From positions 1-38,604 of the forward strand of contig CAIYTT010000027.1 in NCBI GenBank assembly GCA_903929195.1: a stretch of DNA of 38,604 nucleotides. Direction: 5' to 3'. The stretch is from an uncultured Bacteroidota bacterium (GTDB taxonomy: Bacteria > Bacteroidota > Bacteroidia > Chitinophagales > Chitinophagaceae). Numbering within the stretch: the first letter of the stretch is position 1; every line of letters begins with the position of its first letter. The notes beneath the pieces were generated by a model that was given only the letters and a program-made list of their open reading frames with translations, was not told where the DNA came from and made no database searches. The translations under genes and the position numbers were made by a program. Positions 1 to 7,033 of this stretch are shown here, in pieces.

Positions 1-513
1 GGAGATAGCACCTATATAGGTATAGACAGTAATGGCGAGGGTATGCCCTGCTTGTGGTACACACTTGGCGAGCCTACACCCATAGACAGTGGTGGTAGAA
101 TAAGGGTACACCCTGCCGGTACTACTACCTACATAGTAGCAATGGATTTATGCGGCACGATAACCTACGATACCGTAGTAGTAACAGTTGCAGATGTAGG
201 AATCAACAAACTAAATGAGCAGTTTTTACATATTTACCCCAACCCTGCAAAAGATAATTTTACCATTGAGGGGGCTTTGGGCTGTGAGGTACGAATTTAT
301 AATGTTGTGGGGCAGCTTGTTACAGTGAGCCCCACTTGTCATGGTTCGGCAAGGCTCACCATGACAACAGGGCTCACCATGACAAGTGGGCTCACCATGA
401 CAAGTAATAAAGAAATCGTAGATATTAGTGGTTTAAGTAAAGGTGTTTATATTGTTGAGGTTTTAGAGCCGGAAACGGGACAACATGTAAACAAAAAAAT
501 TATAAAAGAATAA
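1..513 (+). CDS. Secreted protein with T9SS C-terminal sorting domain (5' end missing)
   Basis: The reading frame is open from the first base, so this is the 3' end of a larger gene; an internal ATG at 43 is not the true start. The last ~100 residues are a type A T9SS sorting domain: an IYPNPAKDNF motif, then VRIYNVVGQLV, then ISGLSKGVYIVEV, ending with basic residues KKIIKE. Such domains direct export through the type IX system and attachment to, or release from, the outer surface. The upstream part (PAGTTTYIVAMDLCGTITYDTVVVTV) looks like a beta-sandwich adhesin-type repeat (SprB/PKD-like). Oddity: between the second and third conserved blocks there is an extra stretch with three 6-residue repeats (LTMTTG, LTMTSG, LTMTSN), encoded by a palindromic DNA repeat. 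Function of the missing N-terminal part is unknown. Confidence 0.85.
   Translation, partial: GDSTYIGIDSNGEGMPCLWYTLGEPTPIDSGGRIRVHPAGTTTYIVAMDLCGTITYDTVVVTVADVGINKLNEQFLHIYPNPAKDNFTIEGALGCEVRIYNVVGQLVTVSPTCHGSARLTMTTGLTMTSGLTMTSNKEIVDISGLSKGVYIVEVLEPETGQHVNKKIIKE
325..406 (+). repeat. Palindromic/tandem repeat translated in frame inside the sorting domain
   Basis: Three 18-bp tandem units (GGCTCACCATGACAASTG type) occupy 353-370, 371-388 and 389-406. An inverted copy (GTGAGCCCCACTTGTCATGG) sits at 325-344, one G longer than the forward form. GTCATGG at 338-344 and CCATGAC at 359-365 form a hairpin. All units keep the reading frame because 18 is a multiple of three. It resembles palindromic elements interspersed in some genomes and tolerated inside proteins, such as the Rickettsia palindromic elements, but the family is not identified here. 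Confidence 0.8.
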
Positions 514-906
514 AAAATCATGAAAATCTTTTTTGTCCATTTAGAAATCATGGTTCAAACAACTGGCATTTATGCCCGTCTGGCGCGAGTATGTCGCGGA
601 GCTAAGTGCGTGGCAAACTTGTGTCTAGAAAATCTGCCGGTTTGCAACCGGAATTCAAGTTGCTACTGCTAAATTAGTAAAATTTTGTTTACATTTAGCT
701 ATGTCATCTCCAACTGGTCGAAGGTTCTTAGTAGGCTGATGCTAAATAAAAAGGTATATCGCTAAGAATTTCATTACTTACATTTAGCTTTGTCAAATAA
801 TTGCTTTCAGAAGGAGTTTCAATCTCACACCGGATTCCTTTGAAAAAAAATCGGAAGAAAAAAGTTCATTTAGATAAATTTTATAATTTTACAGAAATTG
901 GGTCAT
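514..906. other. Gene-free stretch with GC-rich palindromic patch and repeat copy 1
   Basis: No convincing gene. Positions 570-660 are clearly more GC-rich than the surroundings and hold two small hairpins: CGCGA/TCGCG (584-588 with 594-598) and CCGGTTTGCAACCGG (637-651). This looks like a relic of a repetitive element. From 691 the stretch is the first copy of the direct repeat that flanks the toxin-antitoxin pair. Confidence 0.6.
691..858. repeat. Direct repeat copy 1 flanking the MntA/HepT module
   Basis: Positions 691-838 match 1509-1656 with an exact 818-bp offset, no gaps and only about seven substitutions. Weaker similarity continues with small gaps to about 858 (GGAAGAA end). The two copies bracket the toxin-antitoxin genes precisely. 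On the minus strand both copies read through the same short frame ending in FYLASAY and a stop. No integron attC core sites (RYYYAAC/GTTRRRY) were found at the expected edges. Confidence 0.85.
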
Positions 907-1215
907 ATGACAATATTAGAACAATTTAATAACGACATACAAAAACTTTGTGTAAGCCACAAAGTAAAAACACTTTATGCTTTTGGTTCTGTACTAACAG
1001 ATAAATTTAATTTAGAAAGTGATATTGACTTAATTGTTGATTTTGATAACATAGATGTTTTAAATTATGCTGATAATTACTTTGATTTGAAATTTTCATT
1101 ACAAGATATTTTAAAAAGACCAATTGATTTATTAGAAGAAAATGCAATTAAAAACCCTTATTTTACACAAATAATCAACCAAAACCGTAAACTTGTTTAT
1201 GGATATCAACATTAA
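907..1215 (+). CDS. mntA: MntA-type minimal nucleotidyltransferase antitoxin
   Basis: Small protein (102 residues from the ATG at 907; a TTG at 898 would add three). It has the nucleotidyltransferase signature GSx10DxD (GS, ten residues, then DID) followed by LIVDF, as in the MNT antitoxins of HEPN/MNT modules. In characterised pairs MntA neutralises HepT by adding AMP groups to a tyrosine near the HEPN active site. The gene overlaps the downstream hepT by 17 bp, the usual translational coupling of such pairs, and both genes are AT-rich like their surroundings. The module lies between two direct repeats, which suggests it arrived as, or was copied with, a cassette. Family assignment is firm; activity is inferred. 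Confidence 0.9.
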   Translation: MTILEQFNNDIQKLCVSHKVKTLYAFGSVLTDKFNLESDIDLIVDFDNIDVLNYADNYFDLKFSLQDILKRPIDLLEENAIKNPYFTQIINQNRKLVYGYQH

Positions 1216-1549
1216 AATTAGACTTTATGATATTTTAAATGCTATAAAAGAAATTAATAGTTATTTTATAGATACATCTTTAGATTTTACAGTATATCAA
1301 AAAGACATAAAGACTAAAAGAGCCGTAGAACGAGATTTAGAAATTATTGGGGAAGCTATGAATTATATTTTGGAAATAGATAATTCGTTCCAAATTTCAA
1401 ATACAAGAAAAATTGTTGATACAAGAAATAGAATCATACACGGTTACGATAAAGTTTCGGATACTTTAATATGGGGTATTCTTATTAACCATATTCCGTT
1501 ATTAGAATACATTTCGTTATGTCATCTCCAACTGGTCGAAGGTTCTTAG
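1199..1549 (+). CDS. hepT: HepT-type HEPN ribonuclease toxin (DUF86)
   Basis: 116 residues from the ATG at 1199 (a TTG at 1193 is possible). The all-helical HEPN fold ends with the catalytic motif Rx4HxY (RNRIIHGY), which in this family forms the RNase active site; its tyrosine is the residue AMPylated by MntA in studied systems. Preceding landmarks typical of DUF86 are KRAVERDLEIIGEAMN and the DTRN lead-in. The last residues (about CHLQLVEGS) come from the second copy of the flanking direct repeat, so the native C-terminus has been replaced or trimmed by a few residues after LLEYI. The catalytic motif is intact, so the toxin may still work. Confidence 0.9.
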   Translation: MDINIKIRLYDILNAIKEINSYFIDTSLDFTVYQKDIKTKRAVERDLEIIGEAMNYILEIDNSFQISNTRKIVDTRNRIIHGYDKVSDTLIWGILINHIPLLEYISLCHLQLVEGS

Positions 1550-1674
1550 TAGGCTGATGCTAAATAAAAAGGTATATTGCTAAGAATTTCATTACTTACT
1601 TTTAGCTTTGTCAAGTAATTGCTTTCAGAAGGAGTTTCATTCTCACACCGGATTCCCTGTGGAAAATCCGGAAG
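1509..1674. repeat. Direct repeat copy 2 flanking the MntA/HepT module
   Basis: Second copy of the sequence at 691-858. It begins inside the 3' end of hepT and supplies its final codons and stop. Downstream of the best-matched part it contains an inverted repeat CCGGATTCC...GGAAAATCCGG (about 1648-1670) that is degraded in copy 1. Confidence 0.85.
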
Positions 1675-1760
1675 AACGGGGCTTATAGTTTCAAGTCTTG
1701 ACTTGGGGAACTTTGCGGTTATTTGTATATATTTTTTAGCGTATGTACTTCCGTACAATA

Positions 1761-1797
1761 CATAATAAAAGTCGCTATGGTAGCGACTTTCATTATG
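1761..1797 (-). terminator. Hairpin terminator downstream of the arsR/SRPBCC operon
   Basis: A 17-bp stem (1761-1777 with 1781-1797, one mismatch) has a three-base loop and a core of GTCGCTA/TAGCGAC flanked by A-tract on one side and T-tract on the other. It lies 17 bp after the stop of the minus-strand gene ending at 1814. The symmetry means it could also stop transcription coming from the hepT side. Confidence 0.8.
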
Positions 1798-1813
1798 TTA
1801 AGAGCATACGTTT

Positions 1814-2329
1814 TTATTTTTTTTCTTGTGTTTTTGCTAGATAAGCGTCCAACTGATTAAATGTACCGGCAAAACCTCCAGATATATTTTCAGTCATTGA
1901 ATAAAAGGTTGCTTCTTGTTCCGGCGTTGCATTTAGCGGGTGGCTTTCAAGGGTCAAAGTAGTAATTCCATTTTTTTCGAGAAGTGTAATTCGATTGAAA
2001 ATTTCCAACGGAAATTCCATTGGAAACGGGGCTTTACAAATGTTGCCTTCTTCATCGGAAAACGAATTAGCAAACTCAATCAATTCAGGGCTCAAAATGC
2101 TACCATATTTAAATAGCCCCCACATTGTTAGTCCACCCCCTTCTGTTTTGTAATGGAGTCTGCCTTCTTTCCTGAAGTCAAAGTATTTTATTGTAACCGG
2201 CATACCAGCCGGACCCCACCATTCGGCAAATGCCTCTGCTGTTGAAAATGCCTGAAACACCAACTTTCTAGGTGCTTTGAAATCGCGAACTATTATTAGT
2301 CCATCTTTTTTTTTAGTTGAATTTTTCAT
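1814..2329 (-). CDS. AHSA1/SRPBCC (activator of Hsp90 ATPase-like) domain protein
   Basis: 171 residues. The N-terminal pattern IIVRDFKAPRKLVFQAF...EAFAEWWGP is the hallmark of the AHSA1/DUF1801-type START-like fold, with a hydrophobic ligand cavity. C-terminal helix SGGFAGTFNQLDAYLAK is also typical. The gene starts 17 bp inside the upstream ArsR-type regulator gene, so the two are co-translated. ArsR plus SRPBCC pairs are very common in bacteria; the ligand or substrate is generally unknown. It is soluble, with no signal peptide. A specific function cannot be given from the sequence. Confidence 0.85.
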   Translation of the reverse strand: MKNSTKKKDGLIIVRDFKAPRKLVFQAFSTAEAFAEWWGPAGMPVTIKYFDFRKEGRLHYKTEGGGLTMWGLFKYGSILSPELIEFANSFSDEEGNICKAPFPMEFPLEIFNRITLLEKNGITTLTLESHPLNATPEQEATFYSMTENISGGFAGTFNQLDAYLAKTQEKK

Positions 2330-2672
2330 TTTGTTTTTTTGGTTTGTTATGTAATTGAACTTTATTTAGATACTTGTCAAGGGAGTTAAATTTATCATTC
2401 CAAAGCTGGCGATATTGGTCAACCCAATTAGAGACTTCGCTCAGTGTGTCGAGCTTTGCCTCGCAGAACCTTTCCCGACCCACTTTTTCAACGACAATCA
2501 TACCGCATTCAGTTAAAATTTTTATGTGTTGAGATATTGCTGGTCTGCTGATTGCAAAGTTGTCGGCAATTGCGTTTAGCGTCATAGATTTATGAGCTAT
2601 TAGATTTATGATTTGGCGCCTTGTTGGGTCTGATATTGCTTGAAACACGTCTCTTCTAGCTTCTAATGACAT
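2313..2672 (-). CDS. ArsR-family winged-helix transcriptional repressor
   Basis: 119 residues. The start RRDVFQAISDPTRRQIINLI and the recognition region ISRPAISQHIKILTECGMI are characteristic of ArsR/SmtB regulators that partner SRPBCC genes. No cysteine-rich metal site (CxC in the recognition helix) is present, so it is probably not a metal sensor. The ATG at 2670-2672 lies only a few bases from a palindromic operator, and a second operator copy overlaps the promoter, consistent with autorepression. It is the first gene of a two-gene minus-strand operon with the SRPBCC gene. Confidence 0.88.
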   Translation of the reverse strand: MSLEARRDVFQAISDPTRRQIINLIAHKSMTLNAIADNFAISRPAISQHIKILTECGMIVVEKVGRERFCEAKLDTLSEVSNWVDQYRQLWNDKFNSLDKYLNKVQLHNKPKKQNEKFN

Positions 2673-2674
2673 TT

Positions 2675-2726
2675 ATGTAAGTATTTACTTACGCAAATGT
2701 ATATGTAAGTATTTGATTACGCAAAT
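2675..2726 (-). promoter_or_regulatory. Promoter and twin operators of the arsR/SRPBCC operon
   Basis: Read on the minus strand there is a TTTG at 2725-2722, a 20-base spacer and TACATTTG at 2701-2694, matching the Bacteroidota TTTG/TAnnTTTG promoter. Two copies of a 24-bp sequence starting ATGTAAGTATTT and ending TTACGCAAAT lie at 2675-2698 and 2703-2726, 28 bp apart. The first contains the perfect palindrome GTAAGTA-TT-TACTTAC; the second has two mismatches. One copy covers -33 to -7 and the other covers the start site and leader, so bound repressor would block transcription. The operator role is inferred. Confidence 0.75.
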
Positions 2727-2761
2727 TTTTTAAAAATAATTTCGGAATTGTACATACTTTG

Positions 2762-2800
2762 TTGGTTTAGTTTTTTCAAACTAAACCAATTTTTATTTTT
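2762..2800 (+). terminator. Hairpin with T-tract, intrinsic-terminator-like
   Basis: A perfect 12-bp stem TTGGTTTAGTTT (2762-2773) and AAACTAAACCAA (2778-2789) with a four-base loop is followed by TTTTATTTTTT on the plus strand. No plus-strand gene precedes it, since the neighbouring gene is transcribed away from it, so it may end an antisense or unannotated transcript or be a relic. Confidence 0.55.
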
Positions 2801-2962
2801 TCAATGGGTATATATTATTAGAAAAATTTCTAAAGTGGTTCGATATTATGTAAAGAAGTAGCACTTTTAAGGAAGTCTATTTGCTAAGTGCCAGCAAAAG
2901 GTATAAAAGGACAAAAACAGATTATAACTATTCAGACTCAACAAATTTATTTCCGAAGTCCG

Positions 2963-3036
2963 GTACGGTTATACAAGGATAATAGGCATACTTCCTGATT
3001 TTTCACATGGAATCAGGAAGTATAATAAAACCGTAC
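2963..3036. repeat. Nested inverted repeat (two coaxial stems)
   Basis: Outer stem GTACGGTT (2963-2970) pairs with AACCGTAC (3029-3036). A perfect 13-bp inner stem ATACTTCCTGATT (2988-3000) pairs with AATCAGGAAGTAT (3011-3023) around a 10-base loop. It could be the core of a small structured RNA or a mobile-element remnant; there is no T-tract, so it does not look like a terminator. Confidence 0.65.
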
Positions 3037-3254
3037 TCACGTATTCAAAAAAATAATACTAAACAAAAAAGTATAACTGCTAAAATTTATCAAGTATATT
3101 AGAGCAAAATTATTATATATAACAGCATTCATGCATTATTTATATAATTAAAGTAATAAAAGTTACAATATTTTAAAAAACATATTATTATTCCACTATA
3201 TTAATTTTAACTTTTCAAAAAGCAGTATATACAAATTATCCACTGTCAATTTAT

Positions 3255-3262
3255 TACATTTG
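3255..3262 (+). promoter_or_regulatory. Candidate -7 box of the gldF operon promoter
   Basis: TACATTTG matches TAnnTTTG and sits 23 bp before the gldF start, implying a short leader. No clear TTTG was found at the -33 distance, so this is tentative. Confidence 0.4.
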
Positions 3263-3285
3263 TCGTCCCCAGAACATAACGTATA

Positions 3286-4035
3286 ATGCGGAGTATTTTC
3301 TTTAAGGAAATAAATTCTTTTTTCAGTTCCATAATAGGCTATGTAGCCCTATTAGTATTTTTAATAGCTTGTGGCTTATTTTTATGGATAATACCTAATT
3401 ATAGCATTTTAAGCTACGGGTATGCCGTAATGGACCGTTTTTTTGGTATTGCACCATGGTTACTTCTTTTATTAGTACCGGCAGTAACCATGCGCAGTAT
3501 TGCCGATGAATTCAGGATGGGAACCATTGAGTGGCTGGCAACAAAACCACTTACTATAATGGATATTATAATTGGGAAATACTTGGCTACATTAGCACTC
3601 ATTCTTTTTGCACTTATTCCTACTTTTATATATGTATATACAATAAGTAATTTATCGTTTCCGGATGTAGGTTTAGATACCGGTGCTATTATAGGTTCTT
3701 ACATAGGTTTATTTTTATTGGCAGCTACTTTTGCTGCTGTTGGTGTTTTTTGTTCCTCTTTAACCGGTAATCAGGTAGTCGGTTTTTTAATAGCTCTGCT
3801 AGCTTGTTATTTATTATATACCGGTTTTGAACAATTAAGCAAATTACCTAAATTCTCTGATGGTATAGATTACTATTTAAGTATGATAGGTATGGAATTT
3901 CATTATAATTCAATAAGTAGAGGTTTTATAGATTCAAGAGATATCATTTACTTTTTATCTGTAATATTCTTTTTTATTGCATTAACCCGATTTTCATTAA
4001 ATAGCCGAACCAAAGATGTGGCAAGGCAAGGATAA
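3286..4035 (+). CDS. gldF: Gliding motility ABC transporter permease GldF
   Basis: 249 residues, normal for GldF. Six hydrophobic segments are visible (about residues 18-38, 55-72, 100-121, 137-160, 165-183 and 222-241). The sequence between the second and third (MRSIADEFRMGTIEWLATKPL) is the typical ABC-2 type permease signature. With the ATPase GldA (not in this window) and GldG, GldF forms an ABC complex in the inner membrane linked to gliding motility in flavobacteria; its cargo is unknown. It starts at an ATG 23 bp after a promoter-like box and is followed after 90 bp by gldG. The many T9SS-signal proteins in the window fit, since gliding adhesins leave by that route. Confidence 0.93.
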   Translation: MRSIFFKEINSFFSSIIGYVALLVFLIACGLFLWIIPNYSILSYGYAVMDRFFGIAPWLLLLLVPAVTMRSIADEFRMGTIEWLATKPLTIMDIIIGKYLATLALILFALIPTFIYVYTISNLSFPDVGLDTGAIIGSYIGLFLLAATFAAVGVFCSSLTGNQVVGFLIALLACYLLYTGFEQLSKLPKFSDGIDYYLSMIGMEFHYNSISRGFIDSRDIIYFLSVIFFFIALTRFSLNSRTKDVARQG

Positions 4036-4125
4036 AGAAAATAATTTGATTCAGTTATTTTAAGGCAAAACACATTTTAGGTTTTGAGAAAATAAAAGAA
4101 CAAATAAGTATTAGGAAACGTATTT

Positions 4126-5853
4126 ATGGCGACAAAAACACCAAACAAAAATCAAAGGCAAAAACATGCCTTATTTATTATAATACTAATTGCAGCAATA
4201 TTGATATGTATCAATATACTTACTTCCTTTTTTCATGTAGGTGTTGATTTAACGAATGAAAAAAGATTTACATTATCAAATCCAACAAAAAAAATGTTGG
4301 CTCATTTACAAGAGGTTGCCGTAATAGATGTTTATCTATCGGGCAAACTGCCTGCACAGTACCAAAGAATGCAAGAAGCAGTAAGAGAGCGTTTACAATC
4401 TTTTAAAGAAATTGCGGGTAACAGAGTTGTTTTTAGATTTATTAATCCGCTTGAAGGCAAAACGGATGACGAACAAAAACAAATAGTACATAATTTGGAG
4501 CAAAAAGGTATTCGTTTTATCGAAAGGTCATCAAAAGAAGAGACCGAATATAATACTCAAAAAATATTTCCTTTTGCTTTGGTACAATACAATGGTAAAG
4601 AAATGCCTATCTATCTTTTAGAGCAAAGACCCGTTCTTTCGCCCGAGCAAGAAGAAGAAATGATTACTTATGCCGAAGCACTTTTAGAATATAAATTTGC
4701 AAATGCCATAAATACATTAGGTAAGCCTACAAGACCACGTATAGCTTATATTACAGGTAATGACGAGCTGCTTGATGTGCATACGGAAGATATGCTATCT
4801 ACACTACCCTATTATTACGATTTAGATACCGTAGATATTACTCATCTGGAGGGACAACATGCACATATTCCGGTTTCTTATGATGCCATAATTATCAACC
4901 AACCTGTAAAACCATTTACAGGACCCGAAAAATTGAAAATAGACCAATATATAATGCATGGCGGGCATGTGCTTTGGGTTATTAATAATATTAAGGCGTC
5001 CTTAGACAGTTTTATATCTTCGCCGCAGTTTATTGCAATGGATTATGGCTTGGAAATAGATGAACTTTTGTTTAAATATGGAGTTCGTGTAAATAATGAC
5101 CTTGTTGAAGATAAACAATGTATGCCTTTGGGTAGAACGTATGACGGGCAAATTGATAAAAAAGATTGGATATTTTTCCCACGTATAAATCCTACCAATG
5201 AACACCCTATTGTAAGAAACATGGATTTTATTTTAGGTGAGTTTACAAATAGTATTGATACATTGAAAAGTACCGGAATTAAAAAAACGGTCTTATTACA
5301 GACATCAAAATATAGTAGAACAGCGTCTGCACCGGCAAGGGTTAGTTTATCGCTAATGAATTACCCCATACCCGAAAAAATGTTTAATAAATCGTATATA
5401 CCAATTGCAATGTTGTTGGAAGGTAAGTTTCATTCTGCTTTTCAAAACAGGCTTGCACCCGATTATTTAAGATTATTAGATTCTTTACACTTGCCATTTA
5501 AAAAATCTTGTGATACCGCAACAAGTATGATTGTTGTTTCTGTTGGTAATATTTTTAGGAATGGATATTCTGCAAAAAATAATCGTGTAATCAATTTAGG
5601 ATTTTATCAGTATGATAGTTATTTTTATCAGAATATGAATTTCTTACTTAATTGCATGGAATTTCTTACTGATAAATCAGGTATATTAGAATCACGTTCT
5701 AAAGAAGCAAAACTAAGACTATTAGATACCGGTAGGATAAAAGAAGAAAAAAATATGTGGCAAACTATAAATGTATCTATACCAATTGCATTAGTATTGG
5801 TATTTGCATCTTGTTTTATTTTCTTTAAAAAACGAAAATATGAAACTAAATAA
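4126..5853 (+). CDS. gldG: Gliding motility-associated ABC transporter protein GldG
   Basis: 575 residues. One membrane helix near the N-terminus (about 15-36), a large extracytoplasmic ABC-type_uncharacterised (DUF4350-like) domain, and a second helix at about 549-567 followed by a basic tail FFKKRKYE. The region after the first helix (VDLTNEKRFTLSNPTKKML) and the segment LVQYNGKEMPIYLLEQRP are typical of GldG. The family works with GldA and GldF in an ABC complex in the inner membrane. It follows gldF on the same strand and precedes the DUF4340 gene by 18 bp, so the three are probably one transcript. Confidence 0.93.
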   Translation: MATKTPNKNQRQKHALFIIILIAAILICINILTSFFHVGVDLTNEKRFTLSNPTKKMLAHLQEVAVIDVYLSGKLPAQYQRMQEAVRERLQSFKEIAGNRVVFRFINPLEGKTDDEQKQIVHNLEQKGIRFIERSSKEETEYNTQKIFPFALVQYNGKEMPIYLLEQRPVLSPEQEEEMITYAEALLEYKFANAINTLGKPTRPRIAYITGNDELLDVHTEDMLSTLPYYYDLDTVDITHLEGQHAHIPVSYDAIIINQPVKPFTGPEKLKIDQYIMHGGHVLWVINNIKASLDSFISSPQFIAMDYGLEIDELLFKYGVRVNNDLVEDKQCMPLGRTYDGQIDKKDWIFFPRINPTNEHPIVRNMDFILGEFTNSIDTLKSTGIKKTVLLQTSKYSRTASAPARVSLSLMNYPIPEKMFNKSYIPIAMLLEGKFHSAFQNRLAPDYLRLLDSLHLPFKKSCDTATSMIVVSVGNIFRNGYSAKNNRVINLGFYQYDSYFYQNMNFLLNCMEFLTDKSGILESRSKEAKLRLLDTGRIKEEKNMWQTINVSIPIALVLVFASCFIFFKKRKYETK

Positions 5854-5871
5854 GCATAAAATGTATCTAAA

Positions 5872-6915
5872 ATGAAAAAGACCCTTATCTATTTGTTTGT
5901 TTTGCTTTTATTAGGTGGCTGCATCTATTTTTTTATCATAAAAGATAATTCAAACCCATTTACAACCGAAGATTCCGATTTTACAATTAAAGATACTGCA
6001 GATATAGGTAAAATATTTATTGCATCGAATGATGGGGAGTTTGTATTGATAGAGCGGACAGATTCTTGCTGGTTGCTTAATAAAAAATATAAAGCATTGC
6101 CGGGCATGACTAATTTAATGATGAATACGTTATATCAACAGCAAACCTTATATCCGGTAACAAAAACTGCCAAAGAAAATACTATAAAATTTCTTACCAC
6201 ATATGCCATAAAAGTGGAAGTATATAATAGAAAAGGTATAAAAAAGAAAATATTTTATGTAGGAGGAGAAGCAGCAAATGGAGCCGGTACAAATATGATA
6301 ATGGAAAATTCTAAAACACCTTATGTAGTACACATTATTAATTTCAATGGTTTTTTAACTGCACGGTATTCCTTTACAGAAAAAGATTGGCGTGATAGAA
6401 CCGTTTTTAATTTAGAACCTGATGAAATTAAGTCTATTTCCATGCAGTATTTTAATGATACTAAAAAGTCATTTATTTTAACCAGAGAAGAAAATAAATT
6501 GATTGTAAAAGGAGACCCTGAAATAGTTAAAAAACCAGAAGATTTAAATGAACATAATGCAAAAGTATATCTTAACTATTTCAAAAATGTAAACTGCGAA
6601 GGTTTTCTTAATGGTAGCATCGGTATGGATAGTTTAATTAGAACAGGCACAAAACATTCTGAATTAGATGTAACAGGTATGCATGGGCAACACCAGCATG
6701 TGCAAATATATTGGATGCCTATTAATAAAAGAAGTAAAAACCAAATAGTATCGGACAAAGAAGTACCTGACGACTTTGATGCTGACCGATTATTTGCAAT
6801 AATAAATAATGATAAAGATACGGTTATGATTCAGCAATTTGTATTTAAAAAAATATTTAGAAAAGCGGCTGAATTTTATACAAAAGGGACTACGCCAATA
6901 CCCATAAAATATTAA
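5872..6915 (+). CDS. DUF4340 domain-containing membrane-anchored protein
   Basis: 347 residues. The N-terminus KKTLIYLFVLLLLGGC resembles a lipobox with Cys17, but hydrophobic residues continue after it (IYFFII), so it may instead be an uncleaved anchor. The body has the DUF4340 pattern: FTIKDTADIGKIFI, then a Trp in SCWLLNKKY, then RDRTVFNLEPDEIKSI. DUF4340 proteins are regularly encoded next to gldG-type ABC genes, in Bacteroidota and elsewhere, and are thought to be periplasmic partners of the transporter. Here it follows gldG by 18 bp. Its biochemical role is not known. Confidence 0.8.
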   Translation: MKKTLIYLFVLLLLGGCIYFFIIKDNSNPFTTEDSDFTIKDTADIGKIFIASNDGEFVLIERTDSCWLLNKKYKALPGMTNLMMNTLYQQQTLYPVTKTAKENTIKFLTTYAIKVEVYNRKGIKKKIFYVGGEAANGAGTNMIMENSKTPYVVHIINFNGFLTARYSFTEKDWRDRTVFNLEPDEIKSISMQYFNDTKKSFILTREENKLIVKGDPEIVKKPEDLNEHNAKVYLNYFKNVNCEGFLNGSIGMDSLIRTGTKHSELDVTGMHGQHQHVQIYWMPINKRSKNQIVSDKEVPDDFDADRLFAIINNDKDTVMIQQFVFKKIFRKAAEFYTKGTTPIPIKY

Positions 6916-6966
6916 TATCCTTAATAGACAAAAAACAAACCCTAATTTAAGTTTTGAATTATTAAT

Positions 6967-6996
6967 TTTGCATAAAATTGGAATCAACTAATTTTG
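6967..6996 (+). promoter_or_regulatory. Promoter of hemH-hemJ
   Basis: TTTG (6967-6970), an 18-base spacer and TAATTTTG (6989-6996) match the Bacteroidota sigma-A promoter. Expected transcription start is near 7003, giving a leader of about 30 nt to the ATG at 7034. It separates the gld transcript from the heme genes. Confidence 0.65.
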
Positions 6997-7033
6997 TCAA
7001 AAATTTTCATATCCGTAAAACACTTAAAAACTG

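Larger units (their letters stand above)
2727..3254. other. Gene-free stretch between divergent arsR and gldF
   Basis: About 530 bp without a supported gene. It contains a hairpin with T-tract at 2762-2800 and a nested two-stem inverted repeat at 2963-3036 (both listed separately). The remainder is AT-rich with no further structure that I can defend. Confidence 0.7.

Noticed and set aside
691-1674. Integron cassette with attC sites
   Set aside because: The flanking repeats have the right order for a cassette, but no RYYYAAC/GTTRRRY core sites or typical imperfect palindrome were found, and no integrase is present.
1546-1758. 70-codon minus-strand frame ending in SNIPFYLASAY, also readable in repeat copy 1
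   Set aside because: It largely follows the direct repeat, has no recognisable domain, overlaps the hepT end and the terminator side, and copy 1 has no matching upstream frame. Shared frame can result simply from recent duplication.
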